A stretch of DNA of 64,000 nt from Elysia crispata. Taxonomy: Eukaryota > Mollusca > Gastropoda > Plakobranchidae. The notes under the pieces are model-generated. The model saw only the letters and a list, made by a program, of their open reading frames with translations. It ran no database searches and was not told the origin of the DNA. A program made the translations under genes and the position numbers. Below are positions 1 to 63,430 of the stretch, in pieces. The DNA is taken from the NCBI GenBank assembly GCA_033675545.1, contig JAWDGP010003613.1, positions 150,001-214,000 on the forward strand, written 5' to 3'. Each line of letters begins with the position of its first letter. The first letter of the stretch is position 1.

Positions 1-116
1 ACACGGCGATATTTAGGTTTTGATTAAATGATTTGGAAAGTTTTATAAACTCATCCCACTCTAAGCGGTGATATCGGGATGCAGAAAATCTTTGAAGATT
101 CCGGCGAACATAGCAT

Positions 117-173
117 AGGGTCAGAGGGGGCATTACAATATCTAGTCTATGTAAAATGCCGACCTTTAACCCT
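117..173 (+). ncRNA. Conserved hairpin copy 1 (miRNA-like candidate)
   Basis: First of five related hairpins. The 5' arm AGGGTCAGAGGGGGCATTAC pairs with the 3' arm GTAAAATGCCGACCTTTAAC plus the following CCT, around a loop of about 13 nt. The core GGGGGCATTA is shared by all five copies. Flanking bases do not resemble those of the other copies. The strand is chosen because the asymmetric bulge (GGGGGC against GCCGACC) has the same orientation in every copy. Expression is unknown; a small palindromic mobile unit is the alternative. Confidence 0.5.
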
Positions 174-586
174 GCGCTACTGAAAGCCATCGTGCCTAAG
201 TAGTCCGTGCAGTTTCTGATAATTTTCTAATGACACGAATCTGTTACACACCAGTTTCATACCAATTAATTTATAATCTAATTGAATAGGTAAAAATGAC
301 ATCATGCATGATGATAATTTTATGGGCCTTACTTAAAACACTTATAGGTATGAAAAAAATCAGCCTTGGAAATCATATTAAGAGTGATTATACTGGTCAT
401 AAAATGCAATCTAGGGTTATGATGTGTATTTTATAAGGTTTTCAGCAGTGAGGATTATATCGCCATGTAATATAACCATTGTATAATGGGACACTTTTAG
501 ACCTCTATTTTTTTTTTTTCAAAATTGAAGCGTTGAAAAAAAAAATACAAAAAACTTATATGATGTGCAAATGGTATGTGCATGAA

Positions 587-588
<2 letters not shown>

Positions 589-681
<93 letters not shown>
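589..681. repeat. (AT)n microsatellite
   Basis: About 93 bp of nearly pure AT dinucleotide, with one GT interruption near 644. It is followed after a short spacer by a GA tract. The apparent reading frames over it are repeat translations, not genes. Confidence 0.95.
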
Positions 682-684
<3 letters not shown>

Positions 685-722
685 AGTGACACAGAGGGAG
701 AGGTATAGAGAGAGTGTAATAA

Positions 723-1890
<1,168 letters not shown>

Positions 1891-1951
1891 GGAGGGTTAA
1901 CGGGGGCATTACAGTTTCGTTTTCATGTAAAATGCCAATCTTTAACCCTTC
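1891..1951 (+). ncRNA. Conserved hairpin copy 2 (miRNA-like candidate)
   Basis: The 5' arm AGGGTTAACGGGGGCATTAC faces the 3' arm GTAAAATGCCAATCTTTAAC followed by CCT. The outer stem AGGGTTAA/TTAACCCT is perfect and GGCATT/AATGCC is preserved. The loop (around 1912-1925) differs from that of copy 1. It lies about 1.8 kb downstream of copy 1 in the same orientation. Confidence 0.5.
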
Positions 1952-2068
1952 ACGCGCGGAGTCATGATCCAAATGTCGAAGTTCCGATGGTTCTTTCTCC
2001 CAGATGCAGAATCGTTCAAACAGATTAGCATATAAAGTGTTTGAAAAGATTTGAGAGGCACTGTTTTA

Positions 2069-2857
<789 letters not shown>

Positions 2858-3099
2858 ATAAGAATCAGTATTGAGGGCTCCTAATTGACAACCAGTTCTT
2901 AAACTCCTCATATGTACTCTGCAGACCATATGTGTTGACGTAATTTCTGTAGCGGTTCTAGCTATTCTGGAAAATAAACACTATGGTACTTTGTGTGTAT
3001 TGATGATATACCTTCACTTTCTAAATAATCGCAGTGCTGTAAGACTTAGATTTTGTGTTCAAGACTTGACTTGTTCTTGACGTAAGATTGCTCCCATAG

Positions 3100-3162
3100 G
3101 GCAGGGTTAGAGGGGGCATTACAATATCAGCGTCATGTAAAATGCCGCCTCGAAACCCGGCC
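3100..3162 (+). ncRNA. Conserved hairpin copy 3 (miRNA-like candidate)
   Basis: The 5' arm AGGGTTAGAGGGGGCATTAC pairs with GTAAAATGCCGCCTCGAAAC plus CC. The stem extends outward through GGC (3100-3102) with GCC (3160-3162). A further GTAAG/CTTAC pair (3082-3086 with 3162-3166) could lengthen the base. Same orientation and core as the other copies. Confidence 0.5.
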
Positions 3163-3976
3163 TTACAAGACTAGACTTTCTGTTGCAGAGCAAACTTCCA
3201 TACTCAAACTTTAACATTGACGAAAAGGATATACTGAACAACATTCGTTAGGGATGATGTAACAGACATCCATGATGAAAGAAAGGGATAGCCTAATAGT
3301 AGCGCCTCCACACTTGCATTTAACAACAAAAGACATAGATAGATGATTCTTTTGAAAGAAAAAAAAGCATGATGCAAACATCCTGTTAACTTTATAGGCA
3401 TCAATCAGTTCTAAGCCCAAAGAGAGAATTCAGATACTGGAACCGCAGTCAGCATCCTGACAACGTCACCATTTTGATACACCCTACAGCTTGATACGAC
3501 CGCTAATTCTGTTAACAACCAAAACACATTAAAATGATGTTTCCCGACAATCCGCGCCACATTGGTTGTTTCAACTTGTATTGATCCTCAAGTAATAAGA
3601 TGGGAGAGGCTGTAGGCTCTGTTGGTCGGAAGGGCTTAAAAGCCTGGCAAAACATCAAATTACAATGTATTTCAGCAGTTGAGAAAAGCGGTGGATTATA
3701 AAGCTTGAAAGGAATTTTTTATTGCCCCTCGCTGCAGATAAGTCTGTATTGTTACGCTTTGGTATAAAAGCTAGAGAAACCAAGAGTTTTATCTCATTGC
3801 ATATTTCGAACTTGTAAAAAATAGGATCCTTCATAGTGCTTCAGACTAACAAAGACGTAGAATACATCATGTCAGATTTGGTGGCGATTCTCCTCTTTTT
3901 CTCACTCCGGCGCCTTTCAATATAGGTGATGCTGTTACACTTTGTGCCTATTTCTCGTGAGGCTAAAGGCTTACAT

Positions 3977-4042
3977 TGTGAGGGTTAAAGGGGGCATTAC
4001 AGTATCGATTTCATGTAAAATGCTGACCTTTAACCCCGCACA
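3977..4042 (+). ncRNA. Conserved hairpin copy 4 (miRNA-like candidate)
   Basis: This is the cleanest copy. GGGTTAAAGG (3982-3991) pairs perfectly with CCTTTAACCC (4027-4036). GGCATT pairs with AATGCT, so a G-C pair became a G-T (G-U in RNA) wobble, which keeps pairing. TGTG/CACA (3977-3980 with 4039-4042) extends the base. The loop is about 13 nt. Confidence 0.55.
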
Positions 4043-5065
4043 GTGCTTCCTTCCAAGTGATTTGGTCCCATCATTGTATTACTGCGCTGTTTTTTGTGAA
4101 CATGAAAATTTAAAGTTTACTTCGCATGCATTTTTTTCTCCTATAATATCATAATTGAAAAAGAAACCATAAAAAGCAATTAAAGAACGAAATTGTTTTG
4201 ACTCGGTTTTTTTTTTAATATGGAATAGCTTATTTTCTTTTATTTTCACTGATATTTTGATTAATTCTACTTTGATGTCCTCTTCGTTTCCATCATTTTC
4301 CAATCGGTAAAGACAGGAAACGAAGAGTTTATTAACACAGAGGTTGTTTTTTTTTTAACTATAAAAAAAAAAAAAGAAAAGAAAAATAACTGGGAACCCG
4401 CTAACTAAAGTGAGCAGAAGTAATTTGATATTACTGCTATTTCTAAAAACAAAAATAATGACAATAAATGCTCGGTTTTATTAACTCTACTCCGTCGCAA
4501 CAGTTGAATCAAGTTGAGAGTTTTATTTTTAACACCAAACGACCCCTAGAAAAATATAGCCCCGCATGGGGCAGAAAATTTGTTCACATTGATTCACTTA
4601 ATCCCTCCCCCCTCTTATCCCTTTCCGCTTCATTTACACAGTCTTATAACCATCCAAATTGAAAAAGAAATCTGATTTGAGAATTTCATTTTAAAATAAG
4701 TATGGAATTAGAACATCGTTTAAACTACTTTTTTGTGATCGAAAGGTGTTCTATTCCGAGATACTTCTTAAAATTAGAGTAATGTAATACTCTGGTACTT
4801 TCCCCCATGTGGTGTTATGGGTTTAATCGTGGCCATAACCATTTTTTTTTACTCTATTACCGTCAGCTCTACCCGAAACAAAAGAGTAGGACCACGAAAA
4901 GCACAGCTAAATAATTTGAGAGAATGAAATGGTATAGAACTGTACAGAAAGGCAGTAGGATTAAAGTTATCTGAGATTTGAAATCGCTTTTCCATGCCAT
5001 GGGCTCTGAATATATATGATACTTCAATTAAATCTGCGTTCAGAAGATTTGGGATTCACAAAGAA

Positions 5066-5122
5066 TAGAGTTTTAGGGGGCATTAGTGATTTAATCACAC
5101 GCAATGCCGACCTCAAACTCTA
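5066..5122 (+). ncRNA. Conserved hairpin copy 5, most diverged (miRNA-like candidate)
   Basis: TAGAGTTT (5066-5073) pairs exactly with AAACTCTA (5115-5122). The other copies have GGGTT/AACCC here, so both arms changed together and pairing was kept. GGGGGCATTA is retained, and GGCATT pairs with AATGCC. The loop region has changed completely (GTGATT/AATCAC can pair). Compensatory change of this kind argues for selection on structure. Confidence 0.55.
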
Positions 5123-6680
5123 CTCAGTGATCAGATCCGGTCTGTCTAATACAGGTGACATTCTTAAGGTTTTAACAGATGCAAGTGCAATTTTTTCATC
5201 TGCTATTGCCAATATCATTACTGTTAATTATACTGATGCTGTATTTTATCCATCAGAAAATGAACTATTACATCACCACTGCCACGATAAACTTATTACA
5301 AAAAAGTATATAAACTAATAGACAAAAAGCCAAAGAGAAGGTAACAGATCGCAGTCGTGTTCCAAAAACCTTTTTTTCCCTAGGCATGCAAACATGTTTA
5401 TTTAACACTAGATCGAATTAATGGTGTAGTAGGTTTTAACCCAGAGAAAATTTAGGCCTATAGATATTTAGCCGTAATTGATCCAAATAAAATCCAATGG
5501 ATATAGAACTGGTTTCTTCCCCTCAAAGTATTTACAGCAATCACTACACTATCGAGAAAAACGGAATAGCATAAAAACAAAACTATTGATCATTAAGCAT
5601 TCGCTGCACGTATCTTGTTCAGCTCGAGGCAAACGTATAATCCGCCTCGAGTTCAATTTGAAAAGAGAATACAACTGACGAACAGGTAGTGCTCTCTTGC
5701 CAAAACAAAATGAAATAACAACAACAAAAAAAAAATTTATGTGAAATTACAATGCGCTGCTATTTCTGAGGGGGGAAAACTCACGCTGATGCAAAATCAA
5801 CTGCCAATAAAAAAAAAAAGCACCGAAGACACTTCCAAAATCCAGCTGGTTAAAGTAATACCAGAGTGTAAAGCACCACTTTGTAAGTCTTGTATATGTT
5901 GTGAAACCAACGAAAACAAACTGCTTTGGACTTCATGCAACAACATTGAATTTCCTCGTACTGATGATTACCAAAGCCAAGGCAAACTTTATTTCCTGAA
6001 TCTAAAATGGCTCAAAACTTTGTTTGGTAAGCAAGGGGAAAAAAGCGACCTTTCTCAACGCATCATTGATTTCTATTTTCCGCCAAAAGACACTGAATGA
6101 GCCTAAACTTAACAGTTTTGAATTTATGACGAGACCGAAGTTATAAGCTACTTCCGGGTAGTCTTGGAAGTACCTTGTTCTTGAGAGTTGTGAAAAAACT
6201 TTGCATATTCGGTAAATGGATCCTAAAATTTCGATAAATATCAAAATATCAGTTAATTATTTATGTCTTTTTTCTTTGTTGGCAATTGTTAAAGTGCAAC
6301 TGTTGGAACTCAGCAGCATTTCTGTTTGCCTATTGTGAACCTAATAGCAGGCAATATGGACAGGATTGCTGAATCTAAGCACCAATTATAGATCTAGTCA
6401 CATAATGGAATCTTAGGAATATCCATTTCTACTATTTCTTGAGAAAAAAATTTTTCCGCCAAAGTCATAGCTAATTATTTTCGCGTCAGAGCCAAGTTTA
6501 GCATTACTTCTTCAACACGAAATAATAAAGAAAAAAAAAGAAAGAAAGAAAGAAAGAAAAAGAAAAACTGAATAGAAATATACTACCCACAAGTTTCATA
6601 TAAAAAAAATCGATATAGAAAAAAATATGTTCCCTACAAAGACTTAAAAAGCAAATGGATAATTGGCTGACGAAAAGTAG
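5123..6680. other. Intergenic; one unconvincing small ORF
   Basis: No recognisable gene. A 119-codon plus-strand frame at 5741-6100 carries a CKSCICC cysteine cluster around residue 49. It matches no family I know and has no visible splice or promoter context, so I do not call it a gene. The rest is AT-rich with short A-runs and AAAG runs (6530-6565). Confidence 0.5.
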
Positions 6681-6681
6681 G

Positions 6682-10145
<3,464 letters not shown>

Positions 10146-10175
10146 TAATAATAATACTAATACTAATACTAATAC

Positions 10176-10242
<67 letters not shown>
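10146..10242. repeat. (AAT)n microsatellite
   Basis: Nearly pure AAT units, with TACTAA variants at the left end. Confidence 0.95.
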
Positions 10243-10243
<1 letters not shown>

Positions 10244-10376
10244 CCAAGCAATAATTGTAACACAAGCACAAAACGATAGAAGCAAATGGTATGACATTTG
10301 ATGAATAGTTTCATAGAAGGTGGTAGAAGTTTGAATAAAACTCTTTCACGACAGGAGCTTGAATTATGATGCTCAA

Positions 10377-10722
<346 letters not shown>

Positions 10723-10828
10723 TTCTCATAATATCTGCAGCGTCGAATAATGAGTAGATAAGAAACTTTTAAAAATTATTATTTTTAAGAAGAACTATTA
10801 CTTCTATAAGAGCGATTCCGATGTTTTT

Positions 10829-11019
<191 letters not shown>

Positions 11020-13449
11020 CAAGTAGGTTTCAGTTTCGCACAGCACCATGAAAGTTAATATGCTTGGCATCTTGATGAGAGACTGGTCGAGATTCTGTTT
11101 TATCATGTTCTACTGCATCGTAAGGTGATAGTGAAAAGGCTCAGTTTTGCTACTTGTTTCTTACCGATATTTGCCTAACATTAAAAACACTTTCTATAAT
11201 TCATACACCATTTAGACATTCTGAAATGTCATGTTTCTTAATCATGACAAGCATTAAAAACCGTTGTTCATGTGAATTAAAACAGCAGGATCCCTGAAGT
11301 TGACCGTAGCAACTTTCTCCATGACGATTCTGGTAGAAACGGCGCACAATATTAATTTTTTTAATTTTACCGAAAATTTTCATGGCAATGACTGCAATAA
11401 CAAAAGCCAACGCTAACATTATAGAAGGAATCTACAATTTTGTTTCATGCGTGTATTCTTAGGAAGTTGATTTGGGTCTAATAATTTTGATAATGCACTC
11501 TGAAGCCTTTTAAGGTGTGAGAGGTCAACATTCATAATTGTATCGTTTCGTCTGAAAAAGAAGTGTAGATGCAGATGTAAGAAACAAACATGCATGGCAG
11601 TATTCGCCAGATGCTGGTAGAAGGTATGCTGTCCGACTTTACAAAACTAGAATAATGATTTCAATGGATTCTTCGGCTCTGTGTCCTTTAAACTCGATCG
11701 ATGAGGGTTTCTTTAGGTTTCCCGCTTAGTATCAAACCAATACACTATGTCTATATAGTAAACTTTAGACCAATCATGGGTTAAGTTGAGCAACAACTAG
11801 CGCTAAGCTAAAGGAAGCCAAGAATAATCGCTGAGGCGTAATTTTATCCAAGCGATCGGTGTCAAGTTCGTGATCAATGTTAACTCCCCAATAAGCGGAG
11901 AGTCGTCACGCAGAAACAGCAGGGTATCTTGTGTCGTTAATAAACGGCGAAAGAGACTGTAAATTTTGCTTCGTGAGAACGATGGCCGTTGCGATAAGAG
12001 CTGAAAATCAAGCAGTGTGGTTATTATCATCTTTAAATTGTTTAAGACATCAAGATGCACGACCGTAACATCCAACTCTGACTCTTTGTTGCTTAATGAC
12101 AAGGTGAAGGACCAGATTGAAAGTTACACAAGGGAAGACTGGGTCTGACGAATCACTTTTGAGTCCGAGATTCAAATACCATGTCCCTCAGCATCTTCAA
12201 ACTTTGCTCACGGTGTACAGCTATGTGCACATCATCAATGATAACAAGATTCTACCTGACATAGTTACACTCAGCATCCACCCAGTCTATCCCCAACAAT
12301 ACCAGCTTCCCATGTCAGTCCCTAAAAAACAAACATTAATCTGACAAATAAAACCTAGAAATGAACCCTTTGTGTACTTTGCCTCAGAAAAGAAATATAT
12401 ATTCCTTAAATTATCCATGCCTACGGCTCTCATTGTTTTTATTGATAAGCTTGTAATTTACAGCCGAAAAGTATATCTCACTGTCACTTTCGATGAAGTT
12501 TTGTAGTGAAGACAACCTCTTGCTATTTTAGATGTCTGTAGTAAGAAAATTAGCACATGCAATAATATACTGATACTCTCAAATTTGATTATTTTCAGAG
12601 GCCAACTACAGGCACTAATTTTGCACTAAGCATTTTTTTTCGCAAATCGTAAATCAACTATAATTATATTTCGGACCACAAACAATCTTAAGGCAGGGCT
12701 CTTCATTTTTTTGTCTGCAACTCTTTGCCCAAGCTCTGGATGATCAGTATTAAATGAAACTGGTGCAGGTCTAAACTCATATTATGCCACGTTAAATATG
12801 AATCTGCCGAAATGCACAAAATAAAATCATAATATTATGCTGCATAATGAGTAGTTGTGGACCACGTAAGTTTGAATCACCCATGAGAGTATCAGTACCA
12901 GTGGTTCATAATCCTCAAGGCCACTTGTCCTGACTGTTGTTAACCGTTTCCTTGGCAACTGAGTGTACTCCATGCGTGATCTCCTCCATTTTAAAGACTT
13001 TTTTTTTTTTTTTATAAAATTCCACCTAATCTAAGAAGTTTGTTGTGTTTCATCTGATTTGTTTACTTTATCAATTTGAATTATCTGTTGTATTTTATGA
13101 GGGTTAATGTTTTTTTCCTACAGTCCCTGGCAATTTGGGTGCATCATATCCGTATACCCAAAATATAGACAATTCACTTCTCATAAAGACCAGGAGCAGG
13201 ATTTTACGCACTAATCCATACTTTAAGTTCAGCACAGACAAACGTTTCAATACATCCTGCATATTCCATTATTGTTATTGATATTTTTTCTCACTTGGCA
13301 AACAACTATGTACAAGTACACGAGCACATAAACACAAACATACACATGCACACGCATAACCTATTCTCTCGTCTTCATCTACTTCAAACCAACATAAAAC
13401 TTGAACGTATTGTCTGAAGTTGACAGAAGGAAATTAATTGAATCCAAAT
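11020..13449. other. Intergenic, no gene seen
   Basis: Frames of about 70-100 codons occur (for example 11803-12102 on the minus strand), but none resembles a known family or carries a domain motif. The stretch borders the piggyBac remnant. Confidence 0.5.
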
Positions 13450-14581
13450 CTAAGTAGAGCAAGTCGGATTAAAAAGCAGTGAATGTTCTCTGCACATGAC
13501 CTGATGACAACTGTTGCTTTTTGCGTTGGTTTTGCAATCCCTCTTTGAAGGACACAGTGAGCATCTTTTTTGCTGTTTGCTAGCCTTGTCATCCATCTTT
13601 GCTTTTTTTTTAAACTGGAGTTGCTGAAGATGACGCTTTTGGTTGAAGATAGTTCAACACAGCAGAGATGTCCTGCTTCACAGGATTCTGAAGTGATGCC
13701 ACGGCTGATCTGCGCGCAACCTGGGAAAAAGCAAAGGACCGTCCAACATCTATGTTGAAACGTTGCCTATTGTCTTTATGAGAGAGTATATCTTGTGAAT
13801 ATTTTATCTTGAACACAACTCTTGAGGTGATAGATACCAGATCCAGTATGTTGAAGAACACCACATGTGGCCACCATTTTGTCTTTCTCTTTATTAGAAA
13901 GGCATGGACCATCTGGTCCATTGCATCCACTCCGCCTTTTTTTTTTTTGCAGGTCAAAACGATCTCTAGCTTTTTGCTTTCTGCCTGATTGTGCATTGTG
14001 CTGAGCAGCACGGCGTTCTTGTGCCGCTTGGTTTGATACGAAACCAAAGTTGTGTGCTGACGGAAGAGGAACTTTGACTTTCCTAAGAGATGAGGGTTAA
14101 CTTTTCTTGGAATTCCTTGGGGAGAAAGGTTTTTTTTTTTTTTTTGACACTTCCAACCATCGTGAGTTTGTTCTTTGCTAGTGATTCTGCTAGTTTAAAG
14201 TCAGTAAAATTATTGTCACATGTTACATTTCGACCCGTTCCTTAAAATTCATTGGTCACGGTGCACACTATGTTCGCAGCAATGCCGAGGCTTCTCTCTG
14301 CTGGACTATTTTCCAAAATATGGAGAAACTCGGAGCGGTTAGTGTTAGCATCACAGGCCCAAAAGATTTGTATTCCATACTTGTCAGGTTTCGATGGCAT
14401 GCACTGGATAAATTTACAGCAACCTCTAAATGGAAGCAATTGTTCATCTGCTGTTATATTTTCCCCCTGGACGAAGAATTCGGCTAAATTTCTGTGAAAA
14501 GAATCCCATAAGTCACCGAAAGGAGCGAAAACTTACCTTTTCCGCCTTTCAGATCTTGTTGTTTCATCGTCAAAACGAAGA
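13450..14581 (-). mobile_element. Decayed piggyBac-like transposase (plain DNA transposon)
   Basis: The minus strand encodes the catalytic and C-terminal parts of a piggyBac/PGBD4-type transposase. In order: LRFDDETTRSERRK (about 14575), NLAEFFVQGENITADEQLLP with PFRG just after, MPSKPDKYGIQIFWACDA, a NVTCDNNF segment (about 14215), KKKKGGVDAMDQMV (about 13925), KWWPHVVFFNILDL, and a cysteine-rich end with RCSLCPSKRDCK and CHQVMCREHS (about 13460-13540). The three family aspartates are visible in the ADEQ, CDNNF and GGVDAMDQ motifs. The reading is interrupted by an in-frame stop after VCTVTNEF, and the frame shifts at the A-run before the cysteine-rich end. The N-terminal third is not recognisable, and no TTAA-flanked ends were found. 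It is a dead copy and neighbours no host gene on its strand. Confidence 0.85.
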
Positions 14582-17195
14582 TTTTTTTATGTTTAAGGAT
14601 AAATGGTTGTGTTACACCCAGGAATCGGGTAAAATTGTCTTTTGTCTGATGTAAAATATGTCGCCGGGGAAAGGGCTAAATTCTTGTTTTTGTTAGAACG
14701 CTTGAAGAAAAAGAACTTGTAAAAAAATTTGACATGTTACACAACAAATTGGTTTCATATTTTAAAGATCTCCATAAGAATGTCAAAAACTTTATTTTTC
14801 AGTTTTAGTCTACCGCATAGGTTAACGACATTGAATTTCTGTTTTTATCTAATGAAGATAAGGTAAAGAATTTTCTATTTTCTCTTGAGCCTTTGACAAA
14901 AAGACTACCATTGCGTTTTCGGTTGTCGCTGAGTATTTCCGCTTCACTTTTACATAGAAAGAAATTGATCAGTCGTTTCTCAAGCAAAAGCCTTAGAAAC
15001 CAGACACGGCATCATGGGCCTAGCCCTCAAAATTCCTTCCATTTAATATCGATCTGTAGATCTTGGGAGCTCATGAATGACATCAAGCTTTTGCTCATTG
15101 CGCCCAGAGAATAAAATTGTCTCGCACTTAAACCTAATGTTCTCTTCCAAACAAACTTAAATCAACAAGTTCTTCAGAGAGACAAGATTGTAAATTACTG
15201 AAAAGAATTCTTCCTCTATGCCAAGTGATCTCACCCAATCTTTGAAGCTGAGTGTTGAGAGATAAACAAAAATGACAACAACAACAACAACAAATCGTGT
15301 GTAGTGTCTTTATATTGCCTATTAGATTTAACCATTCTATTAAAACAAATCTGATTGACTATCAAAATGGGCGTTTAGATACCTCCAGAGACCATGTCAT
15401 GTTCATGAACACTCTTTTGTCATTTCGAACATCACTTTTCCATAAATGGTAGCTCCATTTCACAGACAAATATCAAAACTAAATAAGCTTATTGAAAATA
15501 AAAAATATTGCTATAATTTGATGTGAATTACATTGTTCTTTATTCAAGAAGTAAATTGTAAAATACAACAAAACACAAAATAATATTTAAAAAAATATGC
15601 AAAACCAACCAAAACAGTTTCATCAATACATTTTTTTTCAACATTTATTATATTAATTAAAAAAAAAATCAACAACAAATACATGTACAAAAGATTATCA
15701 TTTTCAGACTAAATATTTCAAGACATCAAGTAAAATTAATTGTTATGGAATGTTGACTCTCCCTGATATGTCTTAAATCAAGTAACCAGTGGCTCACTTA
15801 CTTCCAACAGTTTTCATAATTTCTCAGCTTCTTAGAGGTAAAACATGCATAAAATAACAGAGCTTTCTAAAAAAAGGTATATGATTTTTATCATTTGAAA
15901 AAAAGTTAAAAAAACAAAACAAAACAAAATTCATCTATTTTACAGTTGTGAAGATATTGGTAAAGACAAGAATAAATAAATAAATAGCTGATTTTAATGA
16001 ATGAATCAATGGAATGATGAAATCTCGACTTTAACATTCTTTAAGCAGGTTTTTCAAAATATCATGAATGAATAGAAAAATAAGCAATACAATTTTCTGC
16101 TCCACATAAGATGATGATGATAATAATTCAAGTAAAATATCCTCCATCATCTTCTAAATTTAAGTTATTTTTTCAATTTTCCACTCTAAAATAAGATGTA
16201 AAACTTACAAATTCTCATGTGACTCTTTACCTAATGTCTAAATTTGAATCATTTGAACTTTAAGAGTTTTGTTGTATTTAAAATAGTATTGAAAAAAAAA
16301 ACTGTGAAGAACATCATTTTTCATATATACAAAAGCAAAAGTCATATTCTGATACATGCAATGGTGAAACGAAATGATTTCAAGCTATTCAGAGCAGCAA
16401 AAAAAAAAAAAATTTTTTTTTCAAAAACATAAAATAAATTATTTCACTAAAATGCTGTTCTCAGTTCACTTCTTTCTATTTATAAATTTTCGCACTTTGA
16501 AAAACTTATAAGAAAACAGTGAAAAAAATTCATTCAGAGATTATTGCATCTATACAATATAGGCTAAAACAAAATAATTTTTGTGAGAAAGACAAGATGA
16601 ATCAAACCCAAATCAAAATTTTAATATACACTGAGTAAATTCTACCACATATAATTGAATTTTCGGGCTTTAAAAAGTATAAAAATTTTGTTTCTACAAC
16701 AGTTCTATATTTCAAGCTATTTGTTTCAGATTGTCCTCAAAATTAGTTTAATTAATGAAACTCTTTTTCCAATGAACAAAACACTTGCTCCCAAGCTGCC
16801 CTGAAAGCTGTTAGTTATGGTAACTTAAGTACAGTACAGGAAATCAAGGACAATAGCAGATTTACATATAATAAAAAAAAACAATAAAAAACTCCTGGGG
16901 TATAGTGTTAATACTGTAAAATCATATATTTTTAATTATAGATTATTCAGTGTAAATTAGCAAGATTATTTGCCAGGTAATAAGTTAATATAAAGAAAGC
17001 AATGGCAAGGCTTTTACTCTATGGCTTATAAATCTTCACAACTTGAACCCACTATGACGTTAGGTATAGAACTTTGATTTCTCTTCTGTTTGCAAAGTGT
17101 TGTAAGTTTTAGTTTAAGATTTATAAAGGACTGCTTCGTTAAAAAATAAGCATAACTGGTCAAGACCTCTTTATGTTTATTAAATTCAATAAAGT
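14582..17195. other. AT-rich intergenic; may include distal 3' UTR of the cadherin gene
   Basis: No coding evidence. From about 15500 to 17800 the sequence becomes uniformly AT-rich and lacks the microsatellites of the flank. That would fit a long alternative 3' UTR of the minus-strand cadherin gene, but nothing here proves transcription. Confidence 0.4.
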
Positions 17196-17305
17196 ATTCT
17201 TTTCACTGAATCAACATTTTTGTAATGTGGTTGAGCACATTTACAATTTACAATTTTCAAATTTGCTCAACCGCATTACAAAAATGTTGGTTCTGTGAAA
17301 AGAAT
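17196..17305. repeat. 110-bp inverted-repeat hairpin (MITE-like)
   Basis: Two arms of about 46 nt are near-perfect reverse complements. The left arm contains AACATTTTTGTAATGTGGTT and the right arm AACCGCATTACAAAAATGTT. They are separated by a short loop rich in TTTACAA. It sits about 0.7 kb downstream of the cadherin stop codon. It could be a tiny non-autonomous transposon or a transcribed hairpin; no clear target duplication was seen. Confidence 0.75.
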
Positions 17306-17832
17306 TAACATTAATTGAGAGAGTAAAAAAAAAGAAGAGAAGTAATATAAGTTTTAGGTGCTTCATTTTTTAATATCAATAAAATTATCCTGTTGAAAAC
17401 AAAAAGGTATTTTCTGATATCATCACATAGAAGATCAAATTTTATATTTTAAAATTGTGGTGTTTTGTAATTTTATACAAATAAAGCAGAAAATTTGCAA
17501 TATTTAAACTGTGTATTCCAAACTAAAAGAAAATTATAAGCTATAAATCTATTCCAATAATTACAGCCAAAAAATATTTTTGAAAATTTCATTTTTTTAC
17601 TTCGACAAAAGTTAAAAAAAGCACCTTTATAAAATATGTACATGTGAATTGGGGCAAACATAAAAAATGAGTTCCATTTCTAATGTATGAGATTAAATTA
17701 TTTTTATACTGTCTCTTTTTTTGTTATTTTGGAAAGAACCTTTGCATTCATTTGATTAACAATATGTAATTATTTTTATTCTCCAGAATTTGCATATTTT
17801 TACCATTTAGCAGAAACCAATCACAAAAGAAG

Positions 17833-17863
17833 TTTATTTAAAAGATCTTGAGCTTTTTTTATT
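17833..17863 (-). terminator. Candidate polyadenylation signals of the cadherin gene
   Basis: Two AATAAA hexamers on the minus strand (17858-17863 and 17833-17838) lie about 135-165 nt past the stop codon. This is a plausible proximal cleavage region; other hexamers further down are possible. Confidence 0.5.
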
Positions 17864-17996
17864 TATGACTATTAAATTTGTTACTTGTGCATTTTAAATA
17901 AAATGTTCACCTGATTTAAAAAAAAAAAATCAAAACTTGGTATATTCTTAAGTACATATGATGTAGATATATTCACAAATTTTGATTGTTCCTCCT

Positions 17997-63430
<45,434 letters not shown>

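Noticed and set aside
5016-5318. 100-codon plus-strand frame
   Set aside because: It runs through hairpin copy 5, has no family resemblance, and the hairpin explains the conserved part.
5741-6100. 119-codon frame with a cysteine cluster
   Set aside because: No recognised domain, no splice or regulatory context; length compatible with chance in this composition.
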